From Pollenia angustigena (taxonomy: Eukaryota > Arthropoda > Insecta > Diptera > Polleniidae), in the NCBI GenBank assembly GCA_930367215.1, contig OV884058.1:108647802-108711801 (forward strand): DNA of 64,000 bases, written 5' to 3'. Below, one piece after another: positions 1 to 11,156 of the stretch. The notes under the pieces are model-generated. The model saw only the letters and a list, made by a program, of their open reading frames with translations. It ran no database searches and was not told where the DNA came from. Made by a program: the position numbers and the translations under genes. The number at the start of each line of letters is the position of its first letter. The first letter of the stretch is position 1.

Positions 1-345
1 AACGTTGTAAGTTACTTACAAATGGTACCAAGTAAATGGTTTTGAAACGTGGAATAACGTTTTAAAAACCACCAGTCATGATGCTTTGCGTAGTTTTAGA
101 ACGTTTTAAATGGCATCGTGATTGTGGATATAAAACATTTTTCCACTAAAAAAAGTTATAAACTGTAAATTTGCATGTAATTTAGATTTTAAATTTGTTG
201 ATATTTTGCATAAACATTTTTATTATCATTGTTTTTAATAATCTAAACAAAATAATAATCTTGCCTGTTAAAAACGTTTTTTTTTTCTCTCCTGAAAAAT
301 AATTATTTTGTAAATTTAAACGTTATTCGCGGCTGTGCTTCAATT
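1..345. mobile_element. MITE family A, right part (cut by window start)
   Basis: The terminal sequence at 319-345 is an exact 27-base match to both termini of the complete copy at 38851-39243 (core GAAGCACAGCCGCGAATAAC read inward). The segment 200-318 also matches the interior of that copy in reverse complement, and the first 70 bases match further inside. The left terminus lies outside the window. No coding capacity is seen, so it is a non-autonomous DNA element. Confidence 0.8.
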
Positions 346-354
346 GATGAAAAT

Positions 355-425
355 TGCGATATGTTTATATCAACAGCCGGACGGACGGACATCGTTAGAA
401 AATGCGAAATCATTAAATGTGCAAT
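355..425 (-). repeat. Relic of DINE-like family 1
   Basis: The stretch around CCGGACGGACGGACATCGTT is the reverse complement of the GTCCGTCCGGCT microsatellite core of the family 1 elements at 5186 and 15967, including the neighbouring TCGTTAG and ATCATT words. Only about 60 bases are recognisable. Confidence 0.5.
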
Positions 426-509
426 TAATCAATCGTATTTAAGAAATTTTGCAACTATATGCAAACCGTACCCGAATCCAGCCCTTTTCACCCATATTGC
501 TGAGTCTTA

Positions 510-645
510 AATTTTCAAAACTACTTCATAGATACATTTTAAATTTAAAAGAAAAAAGGTAATTTTAAATAAAAACCCAAACAGTTCTTTGAAGTATTAA
601 ACAAACGTTTACATTTAACAAGTATTTGACGAAATAATCCAAATG
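510..645. repeat. Direct repeat, copy 1
   Basis: This segment (CAAAACTACTTCATAGATAC ... TATTTGACGAAA) recurs at 1345-1490 in the same orientation with roughly 90 percent identity and small indels. The copies are about 835 bases apart. They could be remnants of one dispersed repeat or of a local duplication. Confidence 0.7.
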
Positions 646-1344
646 AGAACTAAATGAGAAGCAAGAGTTCTCAATTTTACTTTTTAAATATGAAAATATG
701 TAATGTGTTTTCGTCTTGTTCTGTTGTTTCTACACACAACTAGCAAATCGTTTTTAACTACTTGCGTGGTGTTGTTGTAGTGTCTGCAATTAACTTTGAT
801 AAGTGAAATGCGATTTAAACGCTCACTTTGTAATTTTACTCTCAGTGTGGAACTACCACACTAACTTGGTTTTTCTTTCTGTGTATTTTAGTTATTTCTA
901 GGAGGTATCCATATAAAAGAAAGAACAACATTTTTTCATGACATGAAGGCTATTGTTTCATAAAAGCCAAATTATAACAATACCATCGTTGCTATGCGTT
1001 GAATAGGATCCAATTTTACATCAAGTAAGATCCATAATTGAGTCCACTAGCTCGATTCTATAGTCACCGAATTTAAAGTAATTTTAAATACTACGATTTC
1101 TAGAAAAGTGCATGTGCTTACATTCCATTGGGTTATGCTAACACCAATTATAAAACTTATACAAGTGTTATTGAAGACTAGTGCGATTTAAAGAGTTCGT
1201 AACTTTAAAAATATTTTTACATCGTCTGCAAACATAAGTTCATTTAAATTTTTAATAATTTAGGCAAGTTGTGATAAAGAACAAATATAAAAAAAACGTC
1301 CAAGGATTTGAGCATAACCGGATTTTACCTATTTAGGTTCAATT
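646..1344. other. AT-rich spacer, nothing recognised
   Basis: Between the two direct repeats I see no coding homology, terminal repeats or RNA gene. Confidence 0.4.
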
Positions 1345-1490
1345 CAATTTTCAAAATTACTTCATAGATACATTTTAAATTTAAAAGAAAAAAGGTAATT
1401 TTAATTAAAACCCAAACAGTTGTTTGAAGTATTTAATAACAGTCTACAGGTATGTTCACATTTAACAAATATTTGACGAAAAATATCCAT
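1345..1490. repeat. Direct repeat, copy 2
   Basis: Second copy of the 510-645 repeat. It carries an extra segment of about 15 bases (CAGTCTACAGGTATGT) before the CACATTTAACAAATATTTGACG block. The following stretch to 2008 is AT-rich and shows nothing else. Confidence 0.7.
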
Positions 1491-2008
1491 AAAATGCGTG
1501 ACCACTAAATTTAACATTCGTTTTAATAATTTTTGTTGATCTACTCAACTGTATTACTGAAAAAAAAATAAAGAAAAATGTAATTAATAAAATCTTAAAT
1601 GCTGTTTTATCTAGCAAACTTTATGCCAAATCAAACAAATAGTTAATAGAAATAGTGGTCACGTGTGGGGCGTCAAATGTTTGTTAAATGTGACCAAAGC
1701 TTTAGTTTGGTTTAAAGCTGATTAAAATACAAATTAAAAACCTTAAATTAAGCTCTTTTATGCTCTATTTTATAAAGAATTTCTTTTGCAGCTTAAATAG
1801 ATAATTGACGAAAAAAAATAGAGAGAAACAGCAGAAAACATTTTAATTACATTTTCTTTTAATTAACACTTCCAGTATTTTCTGACTCTGTTTCATTGTC
1901 AAAGTCTTTTAACATTCATTCAAAATTTTCTAATTAGAGTAGAAAATAGACAAGATATATAAAAACATTTTTTTTTGTAGCTTGTAAAAGGAAATAGATG
2001 TAAAACAA

Positions 2009-3060
2009 ACAAGTAAGAAAGTAAAGTTGGCCAAATCCGAGCATTTGATACACTACATAAAAGTATTTACAGACAAATTTTCGAAAGTGAACCCTATTTG
2101 GGACGGATGGGAGGGAAATCATGGACCTTCTAATAATGAAACGAAGTTAACGATTTTTGCGCCGAATGTTAAAAAGATATTAACATCTACCTTTATGGGA
2201 CTTACGGTCAATTCTGCATCTGTCACGACATTATGAAAGTTATCGTCGAAAATGTTGATGTCAATACCAACAGTTATAAGAAAGTTATGACATTAAATGC
2301 TCTTTTCAGGAGTGGTATTTGCACAAGAGCTGTGGACAAATATGAACCGGTAACAAAACAATTTGTAATAATGATTTAGGCTATAATTAATTATTTTTCG
2401 CCAAAATACCAGCATAATAAGATGTATTATGGGCACAAAAGCTATATTTTAAAAATAAGTTTATATGGATGCAATGTTAAATTATGCACCGATTCTCAAC
2501 ATTTTTAATATGCTTTATCCTAATAGCAATAAGAAAATATGGGTATTTTCACACGAAAGTCCATTTTTCGTCAAGTTTAGCAACCAAGCTTTTTAAATTG
2601 TTTCTCAAAGAATAATTTTTATATAGGTATTATAAAATTAAGTAAAAGGGGGAAAACGTTTAAACAACATGGGTCAAAAATAAAAAGGTAATTCCTTGGT
2701 GGCGTCACGTGACAATTCTGTGGAAGTTCCAATATGTACTAAATGCCATCAAATTAGTTGAAAAAGTGTGACCAGGGCCTTGTTTCTCAAAACTACAAGT
2801 TAAATACATAAAAAAGCAACAATTTTACAATTTTTGTTTTTGTTTCAAATAAATTTTACTTGTAAATTTGTAACTTGTAGTTTTGACAATCAACGCCCAG
2901 CATTTTGCTCACAAGGTTTACATGGACTGCCAGCCAATAGGACGGACGTAATCGACGAACGTTATGCAATTTTGAAAGTGATTTTGAGTCGATTGTTTTA
3001 CTTAAAGGTTAAACAATATTTCCATGTTAAACACCAAATACACCATGCTGTACGATCAGC
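2009..3060 (-). mobile_element. Degenerate DINE-like family 1 element
   Basis: The left edge (AACAAGTAAGAAAGTAAAGT) is the reverse complement of the family 1 3' end (ACTTTCTTACTTGTT), followed by a decayed version of the terminal hairpin. At 2890-3010 the reverse complement of the family's 5' region is present: the CATGGAC-GCCAGCC-GGACGGAC microsatellite and the GAGTCGAT ... TTTACTTAAAGG block. The middle is too diverged to align. Short open frames inside are noise. Confidence 0.6.
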
Positions 3061-3697
3061 GTTTTTTCAGAATGGTTGGAGTAAAAGTTTCCAAATTTGG
3101 AGCAAATAGTTTGGTTATCAATGAAAAACATCTTTCAAAAAGCGAGCTGAACTGATAGAGTGAGCATATAATTGTCTAAATGTTTTGAGAACGATAAGAG
3201 TAACGAATTATTGGTTTGACCTACCGACCATTAAAAAAAAATGAGTTAGTTATGGGATGCATACATATTTTGAATACATACCCTCTTTCTGAACCCAAAA
3301 CCTGTTTTACGAAATTTTTATGGTTTCTGAGATATTAAACATTCATTATGCTCCATATCAACTATTTTAAAATTTATTATGTATTGTTTTGCTCTGCACG
3401 ATACTGTTTGGCGAATGCTGTAAAATCCTCATACAAAAATGTACAAAATAAATATCACTCTTGCTTTACCTCATTGCCGTAAGAAAAACAATTAGTTGAA
3501 AAATCATGCTCTTGCTTCGCTTCACTGCCGTAAGAAAAGAAGTAGCGTAGCAACAGCAAAATAAAATGTCAACACTTCAATACAGAGCAGCAAATATACG
3601 AATGCAGCGCAAAAAGCCACCTTATAGAAAAAAAAATAATAAAAGTTGTGTATGCGGCACAACACAATAGCTTTAAATTTTAAATAAAATTTAATTT
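3061..3697. other. AT-rich spacer with a short duplicated motif
   Basis: Only a short near-duplicate stands out: CTCTTGCTTTACCTCATTGCCGTAAGAAAA at about 3460 and a close variant with CTTCGCTTCAC at about 3508, some 48 bases apart. No gene is seen. Confidence 0.4.
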
Positions 3698-3938
3698 ACT
3701 TCTTACCAAAGTATATTTATACCAAGTACATGCAAGTCTACAACAAATCAACAATCAAAAAAAAACAACATTCGTTTTGTATGTGTAAAAACATTTGATA
3801 CTGTCAAACAGCCAAACATAAAGAAAAAAAATCATGGCGCACTAAAATGTAAGCAAATTTTGACACTATCAAAAATAAAACAACTAAACAGCTGATCACT
3901 TGCATGTACTTGTAATAAATATACTTTGCTTCTTACTT
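3698..3938. mobile_element. Foldback MITE with about 40-bp terminal inverted repeats
   Basis: The left arm 3698-3737 (ACTTCTTACCAAAGTATATT onward) is matched in reverse complement by 3898-3938 with about 90 percent identity. The 160-base AT-rich loop has no coding capacity. Confidence 0.7.
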
Positions 3939-4390
3939 AGTTCCTTCAAGAACGTTTACATAAATTAACATTTCTCTTCAAAACATATGCGGGAGGCAGT
4001 GGTGAAAATACAAAAAAATTCTATCGAGTATATTTTCAGATAACTTCATGTAAATTTTCATTGTCGTTTTTTTCCACTAAGACTTTTTGGCATATGTGCC
4101 AAACCAATGATGAGCTGACTATATGGCAAAAATTGCTTAATTATCAACACACGAGATCTGTTTTAAATATTTTTCACTAATTTTATTTCAATGGGCGTAG
4201 CGAAAAGGTACCGGTGGGTTATAAGTGCGAGTCATGGAATGTTATCGAACTATTTGGACGAAATTTGCAGAATTATTTATGTATATTTACATTAAATTTA
4301 CACATTTGTCACTTCTAGAGCGATTCCATAATAATCTATGGACTAATAATCTCGAAATTTCATAAAGTTATTTAAAATAGTTAAGCTCGA

Positions 4391-4557
4391 GTTAGACGTG
4401 ACATAACCATAAGCATGTGTTGTATGGTTTAAACCAACCTTATGGACAACACTGTATTTGTTTATAGGGGCTTACCATAACTACATAATCACAATTTAAT
4501 TTTCGTTCTCTACTGTCATCGTTACGGCTATGCCATTATGTTCATGTCACGTCTAAT
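4391..4557. mobile_element. Short MITE with inverted termini
   Basis: Termini TTAGACGTGACAT (left) and ATGTCACGTCTAA (right) are perfect inverted repeats of 13 bases, with weaker similarity beyond. About 165 bases long with no coding potential. Confidence 0.6.
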
Positions 4558-5185
4558 TGGACCTAAATTTCTTGGTGTTACAAACACCAGCATAAACGGA
4601 TAATACCCTATGGCGGTGTAAAGTATATCAATTATTTTACAAGTTTAAAAAGAAAGAAACTGAAGGTCCTTTTTAAGATTATTTGTTTTTAAAAATTTAT
4701 GTATGTAAATAATGTGTAAACAAGGAAACCCAATTAAATAAGTTTTTTAGTTCTCTTTTTCTAAAAAAATTGGTTCAGTTTTAAAGCAGGTAGAAAAATT
4801 TATGTTTGCATCAGCAGAAATCTCAACAATAAGAAAAAAAAAACTAAATTACAAGAAGACACATTTTCACTGTCAATGTAAACATTTTTGATAATATTTA
4901 CACACAATTTACTATTTTTCTTTATCTGTCTCTTTCCTAAAAATCAGGCATGGAAAATTGAGTACTATCCAAGCCAGAAAAATACACCGATTTTTTGTGA
5001 ATTGAATATATCTTGCTTAATCTGCTTATCTGACTTAATTTTTAGCGACTTCATTCAGATTCTGTCAGACATTCAATATACGCACTGTCTGGCCACTTTA
5101 AAATCGACTTCGGGAGGAATTCATGTACCTACCGATATGTTTAAAAGATATCTGATATTTGTCATTGAGTTGAAAATAATTTTAA
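4558..5185. other. AT-rich spacer, nothing recognised
   Basis: An open frame of 120 codons at 4888-5250 has AT-driven composition (rich in Phe, Ile, Leu), runs into the family 1 repeat and resembles no family I know. No other structure is seen. Confidence 0.4.
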
Positions 5186-5774
5186 TTATACCCACACCAC
5201 AAAAGTGGAGAGGGTATTATGCATTTGTGCTGATGTGTGTAACGCCCTAAAATATTGGACCTAGACCCACCTTAAAGTATATCGATCGACTCACAATCAT
5301 TTTCTGAGTCGAACTAACGATGTCCGTCCGGCTGGCCGGCTGGCTGGCTGTCCATGTAACCTTGTGCGCAAAGTACAGGTCGCAATTTTGGAAATAATTC
5401 TTATAATAATAATTCCTATTGGCACAAGAACCAAGCCTATTGAAAATGGGCCAAATGGGTAGGACCACGAAAGAAGATAGGGGGAAATTTCTTCTTTTCA
5501 GAAACTATCAAACCGATTTTATTGAAATTTAAAAAATAGATAGAACCATATCTTTATGGACACAAAAGGGATGCATTTTTTAAAAAATAGGACCACGAGG
5601 GGAGATAGGTGCAATTTTTACCTCTCACAAACTTTCAAACCGATTTTAATGAAGTTAATTAACATAGATAAATCCATATTTATATGGACATATAAGAAAG
5701 ATTTGTTTTTTAATGCTGTGGTGTAGGGTATCATATGGTCGGGCTTGACCGACTATACTTTCTTACTTGTTTTA
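5186..5774 (+). mobile_element. DINE-1/Helentron-like non-autonomous element, family 1
   Basis: The architecture is that of DINE-1-type Helitron relatives. The 5' end has TATACCCACACCACA, which is inverted at the 3' side as TGTGGTGTAGGGTATC (subterminal inverted repeats). A GTCCGTCCGGCTGG microsatellite follows the 5' region. The interior holds near-tandem blocks of GGACCACGAGGGGAGATAGG type. A 3' hairpin (GTCGG-GCTTGA-CCGAC) lies just before ACTTTCTTACTTGTTTT. There is no open reading frame of interest. The same element occurs at 15967-16605. Class assignment is from structure, not from a database. Confidence 0.75.
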
Positions 5775-5901
5775 TTTTATTGTTGAAAGAAAAAATTATT
5801 TATTTAAACATCGATTTATGTTTTAAATTCGTTTTTCTGTCAAATAAAATAAAATTATATGAAAAACTGTATTTATTATCAAAGTAATTTTCAATTAACA
5901 A

Positions 5902-6360
5902 CGTGCTTAATTCCCAATTTTTATTCTTGATAAAAACACTGAAATTTATTGCTGATGGGATAAGCTATTCCTATGCGCGTTTCACTGGTTGCTTAGGCCA
6001 GATCATCAGGAAACTTCATCCAAAGATTTTAGAAAAACTAAAGATATTAAACAAATAAAACTGTTAAGCGAATAAGAATTACAATCAACAGTTTAACTTG
6101 TAATAATATCAAAGCTTAAACAAAAACAACAACAATAAACAGTGAGCTTATCTTTCTTACATTTCCCGCTAAAATTGGTTGGAATTCTCCCAACATTAAT
6201 TGTTGTTGTAAGTAGGTTAAGACAAAAAAAAACCACTTACTTTATTGTTTTCTCAAAAATAAAGCATGTTGCCATTTTAGTTTGCGCATATGAATAGCTT
6301 ATCCCATCAACAATAAATTTCGGAGTTTTTATCAAGAATAAAAACTGGGAATCAAGCACG
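5902..6360. mobile_element. MITE family B, complete copy with about 78-bp inverted termini
   Basis: The left arm 5902-5980 (CGTGCTTAATTCCCAATTTT onward) is mirrored at 6284-6360 by a sequence ending TCAAGCACG. The flanks carry ACAA on both sides, a possible 4-bp target duplication. Related copies occur at 19389-19541, 39252-39605, 41395-41730 and 45306-45590. No coding capacity. Confidence 0.8.
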
Positions 6361-6906
6361 ACAAACAAAATCTTGTTAAACTATATTTATGTAAATATGA
6401 ATTGATATTTAAACAGAATTGGTTAAATTGGCTACAAAAAAATGGCACTTACATGTAAATTTTTTAGTTCTATACTCTTATTTTGCAATAAAATTAATTC
6501 TTTCAACTAGCAAATCAGAATTACCCATGCCTTTTAAATTTCTGTAAGCAATCTATTAGAAATGGCGACAAAAGGCCCAACATTTTCTACGACAATTCTG
6601 CAAGAATTCGCCAACCACTTTATAATTTTTGAGTCAGAAATCTGACATAATACTTCGACTTTTTGGTCGAAGTTCGTCTCAGATACTTGGAAGACGTCGG
6701 AATATTTTACTGGCTGGGATTGTGCTTTTTTCAGTGCTCAAAAAATACCGCTATACTTTAATGATTAGTTTTAGAGGTGTGCGTATGAAGGGAATTTTTC
6801 GTTTGCCAATGCTTAAATTATCAATCCCGGTCGAGAGAGTAAGCGCATGAGCTAATTAGTTACAAAGACTTTCTTAAAAAATATTGAATACATAAAATTT
6901 TAAAAA
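6361..6906. other. AT-rich spacer, nothing recognised
   Basis: The 73-codon open frame at 6629-6850 has no recognisable motif. A small palindromic patch (TCGACTTTTTGGTCGA) is present at about 6656. Nothing else supports a feature. Confidence 0.35.
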
Positions 6907-8239
6907 TCTATATATATAAAAATCAAACGCTGTGTCTTAGTCTCGCTAAAACTCGAGAACTACTTGACCGATTTGCATGGTTTTTGTTTTGTTTGTTTTG
7001 TTCGTCTAATCACGAGGAAGGTTTAGAAAAAAAGAAAAAAAAGGTTAAAAAAGCAAAAATTGTGTTTTGTATGCAAATTTTACATTGCACCATAAATTCC
7101 TGTAGATTTGTCTGCTTAAACTCGATAATTGCTTGACCGATTTCAATGATTCTTTTTTTGTTTTTTTTTTTCGTCTTATCACGGCGATGGTTGCGAAAAA
7201 GGAAGAAGAAGAAAAGCCAAAAATAAAAGTTGAAAAATTAAAAAATCTAAAATGTACGTTTTGTATGCAAATTTGACTTAATACCACCATGGACATGGGT
7301 AATGGGAAAATCGCAGTTGACATTGCGACTGGATTAATCACTTTGCCAACTGATTTCTGCCAGTTGAAAGAAACAAAGGAAGAGCTCATTCAACGCGCCT
7401 TTCCGACCATTGAACAAAACTATAAAAATCAGAATTGGCTGAGCGAACGAGCCATTTGGCGGCTAAACCCAAAGATGTCGATGATGTCAACACAACAATT
7501 TAAAGTTTTATTCCGGGACAATTGTTTGCGTTCAAATCGCTTGACACTATTACCAACCCAGATGAAGCAGTCAACTATCCCCCAGAATTTTTGAATTCAT
7601 TGGAATTGCCTGGATTTCCACCTCACAAGTTGCAACTAAAAGTCGGCTCTGTCATCATCATGTTGCGTAACATCAACCAACCTCGACTTTGTAATGGAAC
7701 GAGACTGGCTGTAAAAAATCTCATGAGCAACGTTATCGAAGCGACGATTATTAAGGGAAAATATAAAGGAGAGAATGTTTTGATTCCGCGCATCCCATTG
7801 TCATCAAATGATATGTCATTCGAGTTTCAACGGCGTTCGCAATGACCATAAACAAATCACAAGGCCAGTCCCTTGAAGTTTGTGGTATTTACTTGGACAC
7901 ACGGACAACTGTATGTTGCGTGTTCGAGTGCCGGTACGTCATTATCTTTATTTGTTTATGCGCCGCACAACAAAACGAAAAACATAGTTTACCAAAAAGC
8001 TTTGAATCGAATGTTTATTTAATTTTTATCCATTCGTATAAATAAAGATACATTTATTTAAATCAAACAAGAAACGATTTTCATTTATTAACCAAAGAAA
8101 ACTCCAACGCACAAAGTGCGGCCAATATTGCCTATTTCAATGATTTGGAGTTGTAGGGATGATTGGAATTCATAACAGCTTATGAAGAAATATAATAAAA
8201 TCAATGTTAAGTGGAACGAAGTTCAACGGGTACAGCTAG
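6907..8239 (+). mobile_element. Internally deleted Helitron with both termini
   Basis: The 5' end reads TCTATATATATAAAAATCAAA and is preceded by A. The 3' end reads GGGTACAGCTAG followed by T, so insertion was between A and T, as is normal for Helitrons. Just inside the 3' end lies a hairpin, GTGGAAC-GAA-GTTCAAC. The interior holds a broken Pif1-type helicase. The 5' region is partly duplicated: the ACTCGAGAACTACTTGACCG block at about 6953 recurs in diverged form at about 7120, and a TTTGTATGCAAATTT block recurs at 7065 and 7262. At 1.3 kb it lacks the Rep region and most of the helicase. Confidence 0.88.
7285..8022 (+). pseudogene. Helitron Pif1-like helicase, C-terminal remnant
   Basis: This is the C-terminal part of the RepHel protein that unwinds DNA during Helitron rolling-circle transposition. 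The first segment (7289-7450) reads DIATGLITLPTDFC followed by an EELIQRAFP block. The second (about 7525-7842) contains ELPGFPPHKLQLKVGSVIIM and RNINQPRLCNGTRL, typical of the helicase region before motif V. The third (from 7842) has the motif V/VI-like AMTINKSQGQSLE. The last (7900-8022) has HGQLYVACSSAGTS and ends in TAA. Frameshifts separate the segments, and a handful of codons are missing before AMTINKSQGQ. The Rep domain and Walker A region are absent, so the protein cannot function. It sits between intact Helitron termini, which supports the assignment. Confidence 0.88.
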
Positions 8240-8445
8240 TATTTCATAACAATTGCCCAGATTTTTATAAATTTTTAATTAAAAATATTAAAAAAAAATA
8301 AAGTTGAATTTAAGATTTGTGTTTTAAGGAAACCCTTTTTACTTAAAACATTTCTTAAGTGTGCGTGATTGTTAGAGTTTTCAAATGATAAGTGAGTGGC
8401 CGTTTGTGATAACAAAAATATAGAATTGAAAAATTCCACGTGCCT

Positions 8446-9175
8446 ACACTGATAAAAAAGGCTTCATAACGCTGATGTATTTTGACATCAGTACTATGAC
8501 AAGTGTCCTCGTTTTTGTTCCCATAACACTTTTCATCATTGTGTTTTCAGCCTTAAAATCACTTGGCCAAATTTTAATCAGGTGAAATTTTGGCATCAAT
8601 GGGATAACACATCGGCTTCACAGAAGTGACGAATTGGAGTCAGTTTAATAAAAAATGTCATTAGTGCGATGGCTCAATAACAAGGGAGAAAGGCCTCCTA
8701 GGACAGTTTGTCATTAAATTTATTCATAAGGATTGACTAAAGTCAAAGTGGAAGAATATTATTTTTAACATGTTTGTTTCACTTTTATTGTACTCCGCCC
8801 TTTGTTTACAGAATAAATCTGCATTATAGGATACCAGCAGCATGCTCGATATGGTTTTGTAATCATTCTACTTTAAAAAATTATGCATTTAACTAAATAA
8901 ATTAAGCAAATAAAATATGGGAATTTTTGCTTTTTATTTTACTTTTTAAACACGAAAAAAATTTTAATAATATACAAATGTTGCATCGAATTGAAGTCAC
9001 TGAAGTCATAGCATAGATGACGCATAAAATACGGCAACATTTTAGGATGACGTTCGTCATTGGATTGATGTCACTTTTTGCTTTATTGATGCCATTTGTA
9101 ATAACATTGATGTCACAGTTCTGATGCTAGGGCATCATCAATATGAAGTTGCATTTTCCTATGAATGTTGGCATG
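8446..9175. repeat. Possible divergent inverted-repeat element rich in TGATGTCA words
   Basis: Left end (ACTGATAAAAAAGGCTTCATA ... GACATCAGTACTATGAC) and the reverse complement of the right end (CTTCATATTGATGATGCC ... CATCAGAACTGTGAC) align loosely over about 60 bases. GATGTCA/TGACATC words recur through the segment. Edges are uncertain. Confidence 0.4.
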
Positions 9176-10266
9176 CGTGATTATATTTTCATTCCTTGCG
9201 GAAATACCTTAAATTCAAATTGAGATTTTAGTTTTACCATTGTTTTTTTTCCTTTAAGTTCTACTTTGCCTGTAAAAATATTCGAAATTGTTTACATAAC
9301 AGTTGCGTTACAATTTGAAGTTTAGCTGATTGTTTAGCATAGTGGAGTGGTAGTTTTAAAATTCTTAAATACAATTTTTTAAACTATTTAGACTCAGGTT
9401 TCTCTCAAATAATAAAGATACTTTAAAACTTTAACCAATTCCAGAGCTCAAATGTCTTGAACGTGTTAGACGCAAGCAACATGAGTACAAAAACACAAAT
9501 TTTGAAGGAAATGGAAATGTGAACAGCCTCTGTTGGACTTTAAATATCAGATCTCAATTAAAACAGGTGAATAAATGCAAGTTTTTTGTGAAAAGTCTTC
9601 TTTGGATGGAATAGTCTTAAGAATATTGTTTTTTCTCTTTTTTTAAATTTTGGTACTGTTTCTTAAAAGTACTTTTTTTTTAGGAATTCAGTGGCATTTT
9701 CCAATCTCTATTTTCCATCCCTGTCACACATACACACCCAAAGTCTTAGAAGATGAAAATGTTGTTGTTTTTGTTGCGTTTGTTTCTGTGAACGCTCGTT
9801 TGACTTTTTTCTCACTCTCCTTTGCTTTTTTAAAACAAACAAATTAACGAAAGAACCAACTACAAAAGTGTCCTGTGTAAATAAGTGATGCCAGATAGCT
9901 GAAGTGATTTTGTTAGTTTTTGGTTATATTTTTATTTGTTTGCTTTTTTTAAGTTTTAAATGACTTACCTTGTGTATTTTGTGGGTCTATTTGAAGTTGG
10001 TCTATTGAATATTTCAAACGGGTTCGCTTAAAGTCCTTTAAAATCTGTAAAGGGATAAAAAAGTAATTTAATTTAGATTTTTTTTTTAATATTCCATTTA
10101 ATAAATTAATACTCATTTTCTATAGTTCAAAGATATTTCTAAAAAATAAATTTTGTCAAATTTTGCAGAGATGTACATACCGAATTTTGCAAAAATGTTA
10201 GCACTTGTTTAAATATTTTAAACCAACGGTTTGGAAATGGGGTTAAACAACAGATTTTAGAACACG
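9176..10266. other. AT-rich spacer, nothing recognised
   Basis: No coding homology, terminal repeats or RNA genes were seen. Short T-rich runs only. Confidence 0.35.
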
Positions 10267-10497
10267 GGGTCTAATCACCGCATTCGATACAACCGTATCG
10301 AATAAACTATCGACGTTTTTGGCATACGATATACACTGACGTATCAATGGAAACTCGATAAATGTATTGACGAGTTACTTGATATCGAGTGCAATTATTT
10401 CAAATTGAATACATTTCATTCGATATCGAGTTTCATGATACCAAAATAAATAATTTCGATCAATTTTGCTCGATATTGTATGCGCTGATTAGAGCCC
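10267..10497. mobile_element. MITE with palindromic CGATATCGA interior
   Basis: Termini GGGTCTAATCACCGCAT (left) and ATGCGCTGATTAGAGCCC (right) are inverted with two mismatches. The interior is full of ATCGATA/TATCGAG words that can pair with one another. About 230 bases, non-coding. Confidence 0.6.
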
Positions 10498-10774
10498 AGA
10501 TCTTTTTTTATAAAACTTAAAATAATAAAATATTCAAACTTATTGTCATTGTAAGTATTTTCCATCTTTTTTGAAACTTATTAATTTGGTGCCAAAAGAA
10601 CTGTTGATTTTTCAAAGGCAATTATTGAAATCAAGCCGATTTCGGAGCGCTTTTGAGTTAAAGCGTAGAATTTTTTTGATCTTACATGATTTGCCGCTTA
10701 AATAGTGTATATTAAACGAAAAAAAATTTATTAAAAAAATTTTTTTTTTGTTGGATAATGTGTGTTAGTGGCTG

Positions 10775-10825
10775 AGTAATCTAACAAGGATTTGGCATAG
10801 CCGAAAACAGCTTTCTTACTTGTTT
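10775..10825 (+). repeat. Solo 3' end of a DINE-like element
   Basis: GGCATAGCCGAAAACAGCTTTCTTACTTGTTTT matches the 3' hairpin plus CTTACTTGTTTT terminus shared by the DINE-like families of this window. No matching 5' end is visible upstream, so the element is truncated or highly decayed. Confidence 0.5.
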
Positions 10826-11040
10826 TTTGCTAAAAAGTAAACTTTGGGTTTGGTAAGAAAACTGCCAGGTTCCCTGATAGGCTTTTCACACTTACATACC
10901 TATCTAATTTTATTCCATTCTACATCTTTCGATTATTTTAGTGTCATCACTAGAAAAGTGACAAACAATTCTATTATTACTGTGGCATCACTGACAAAAT
11001 TAAGGAAAATGCTCCTTTTTTGTTTAATTATATTTTTTAT

Positions 11041-11156
11041 GTGCCGGTTAGAACACGTTTTGTGGAGAGAGGGGAAAGTAAATGGCATTCACTTTTCCAT
11101 TCTCTCCACAAAGCACAAGACTTGACGAGTCAAACTTGACGTGTGTGAACCGGCAC
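11041..11156. mobile_element. Small MITE/foldback
   Basis: Termini GTGCCGGTTAGAACACG and GTGTGTGAACCGGCAC are inverted. A second internal inverted pair, TTGTGGAGAGAGGGGAAAGT against ACTTTTCCATTCTCTCCACAA, forms the stem. The short loop is non-coding. Confidence 0.65.

Noticed and set aside
510..1490. Pair of direct repeats as LTRs of a retrotransposon
   Set aside because: Only about 135 bases each, no TG...CA ends, primer-binding site, polypurine tract or gag-pol sequence between them.
4888..5250. 120-codon open frame
   Set aside because: AT-driven amino acid composition, overlaps the start of a DINE-like repeat and has no recognisable motif.
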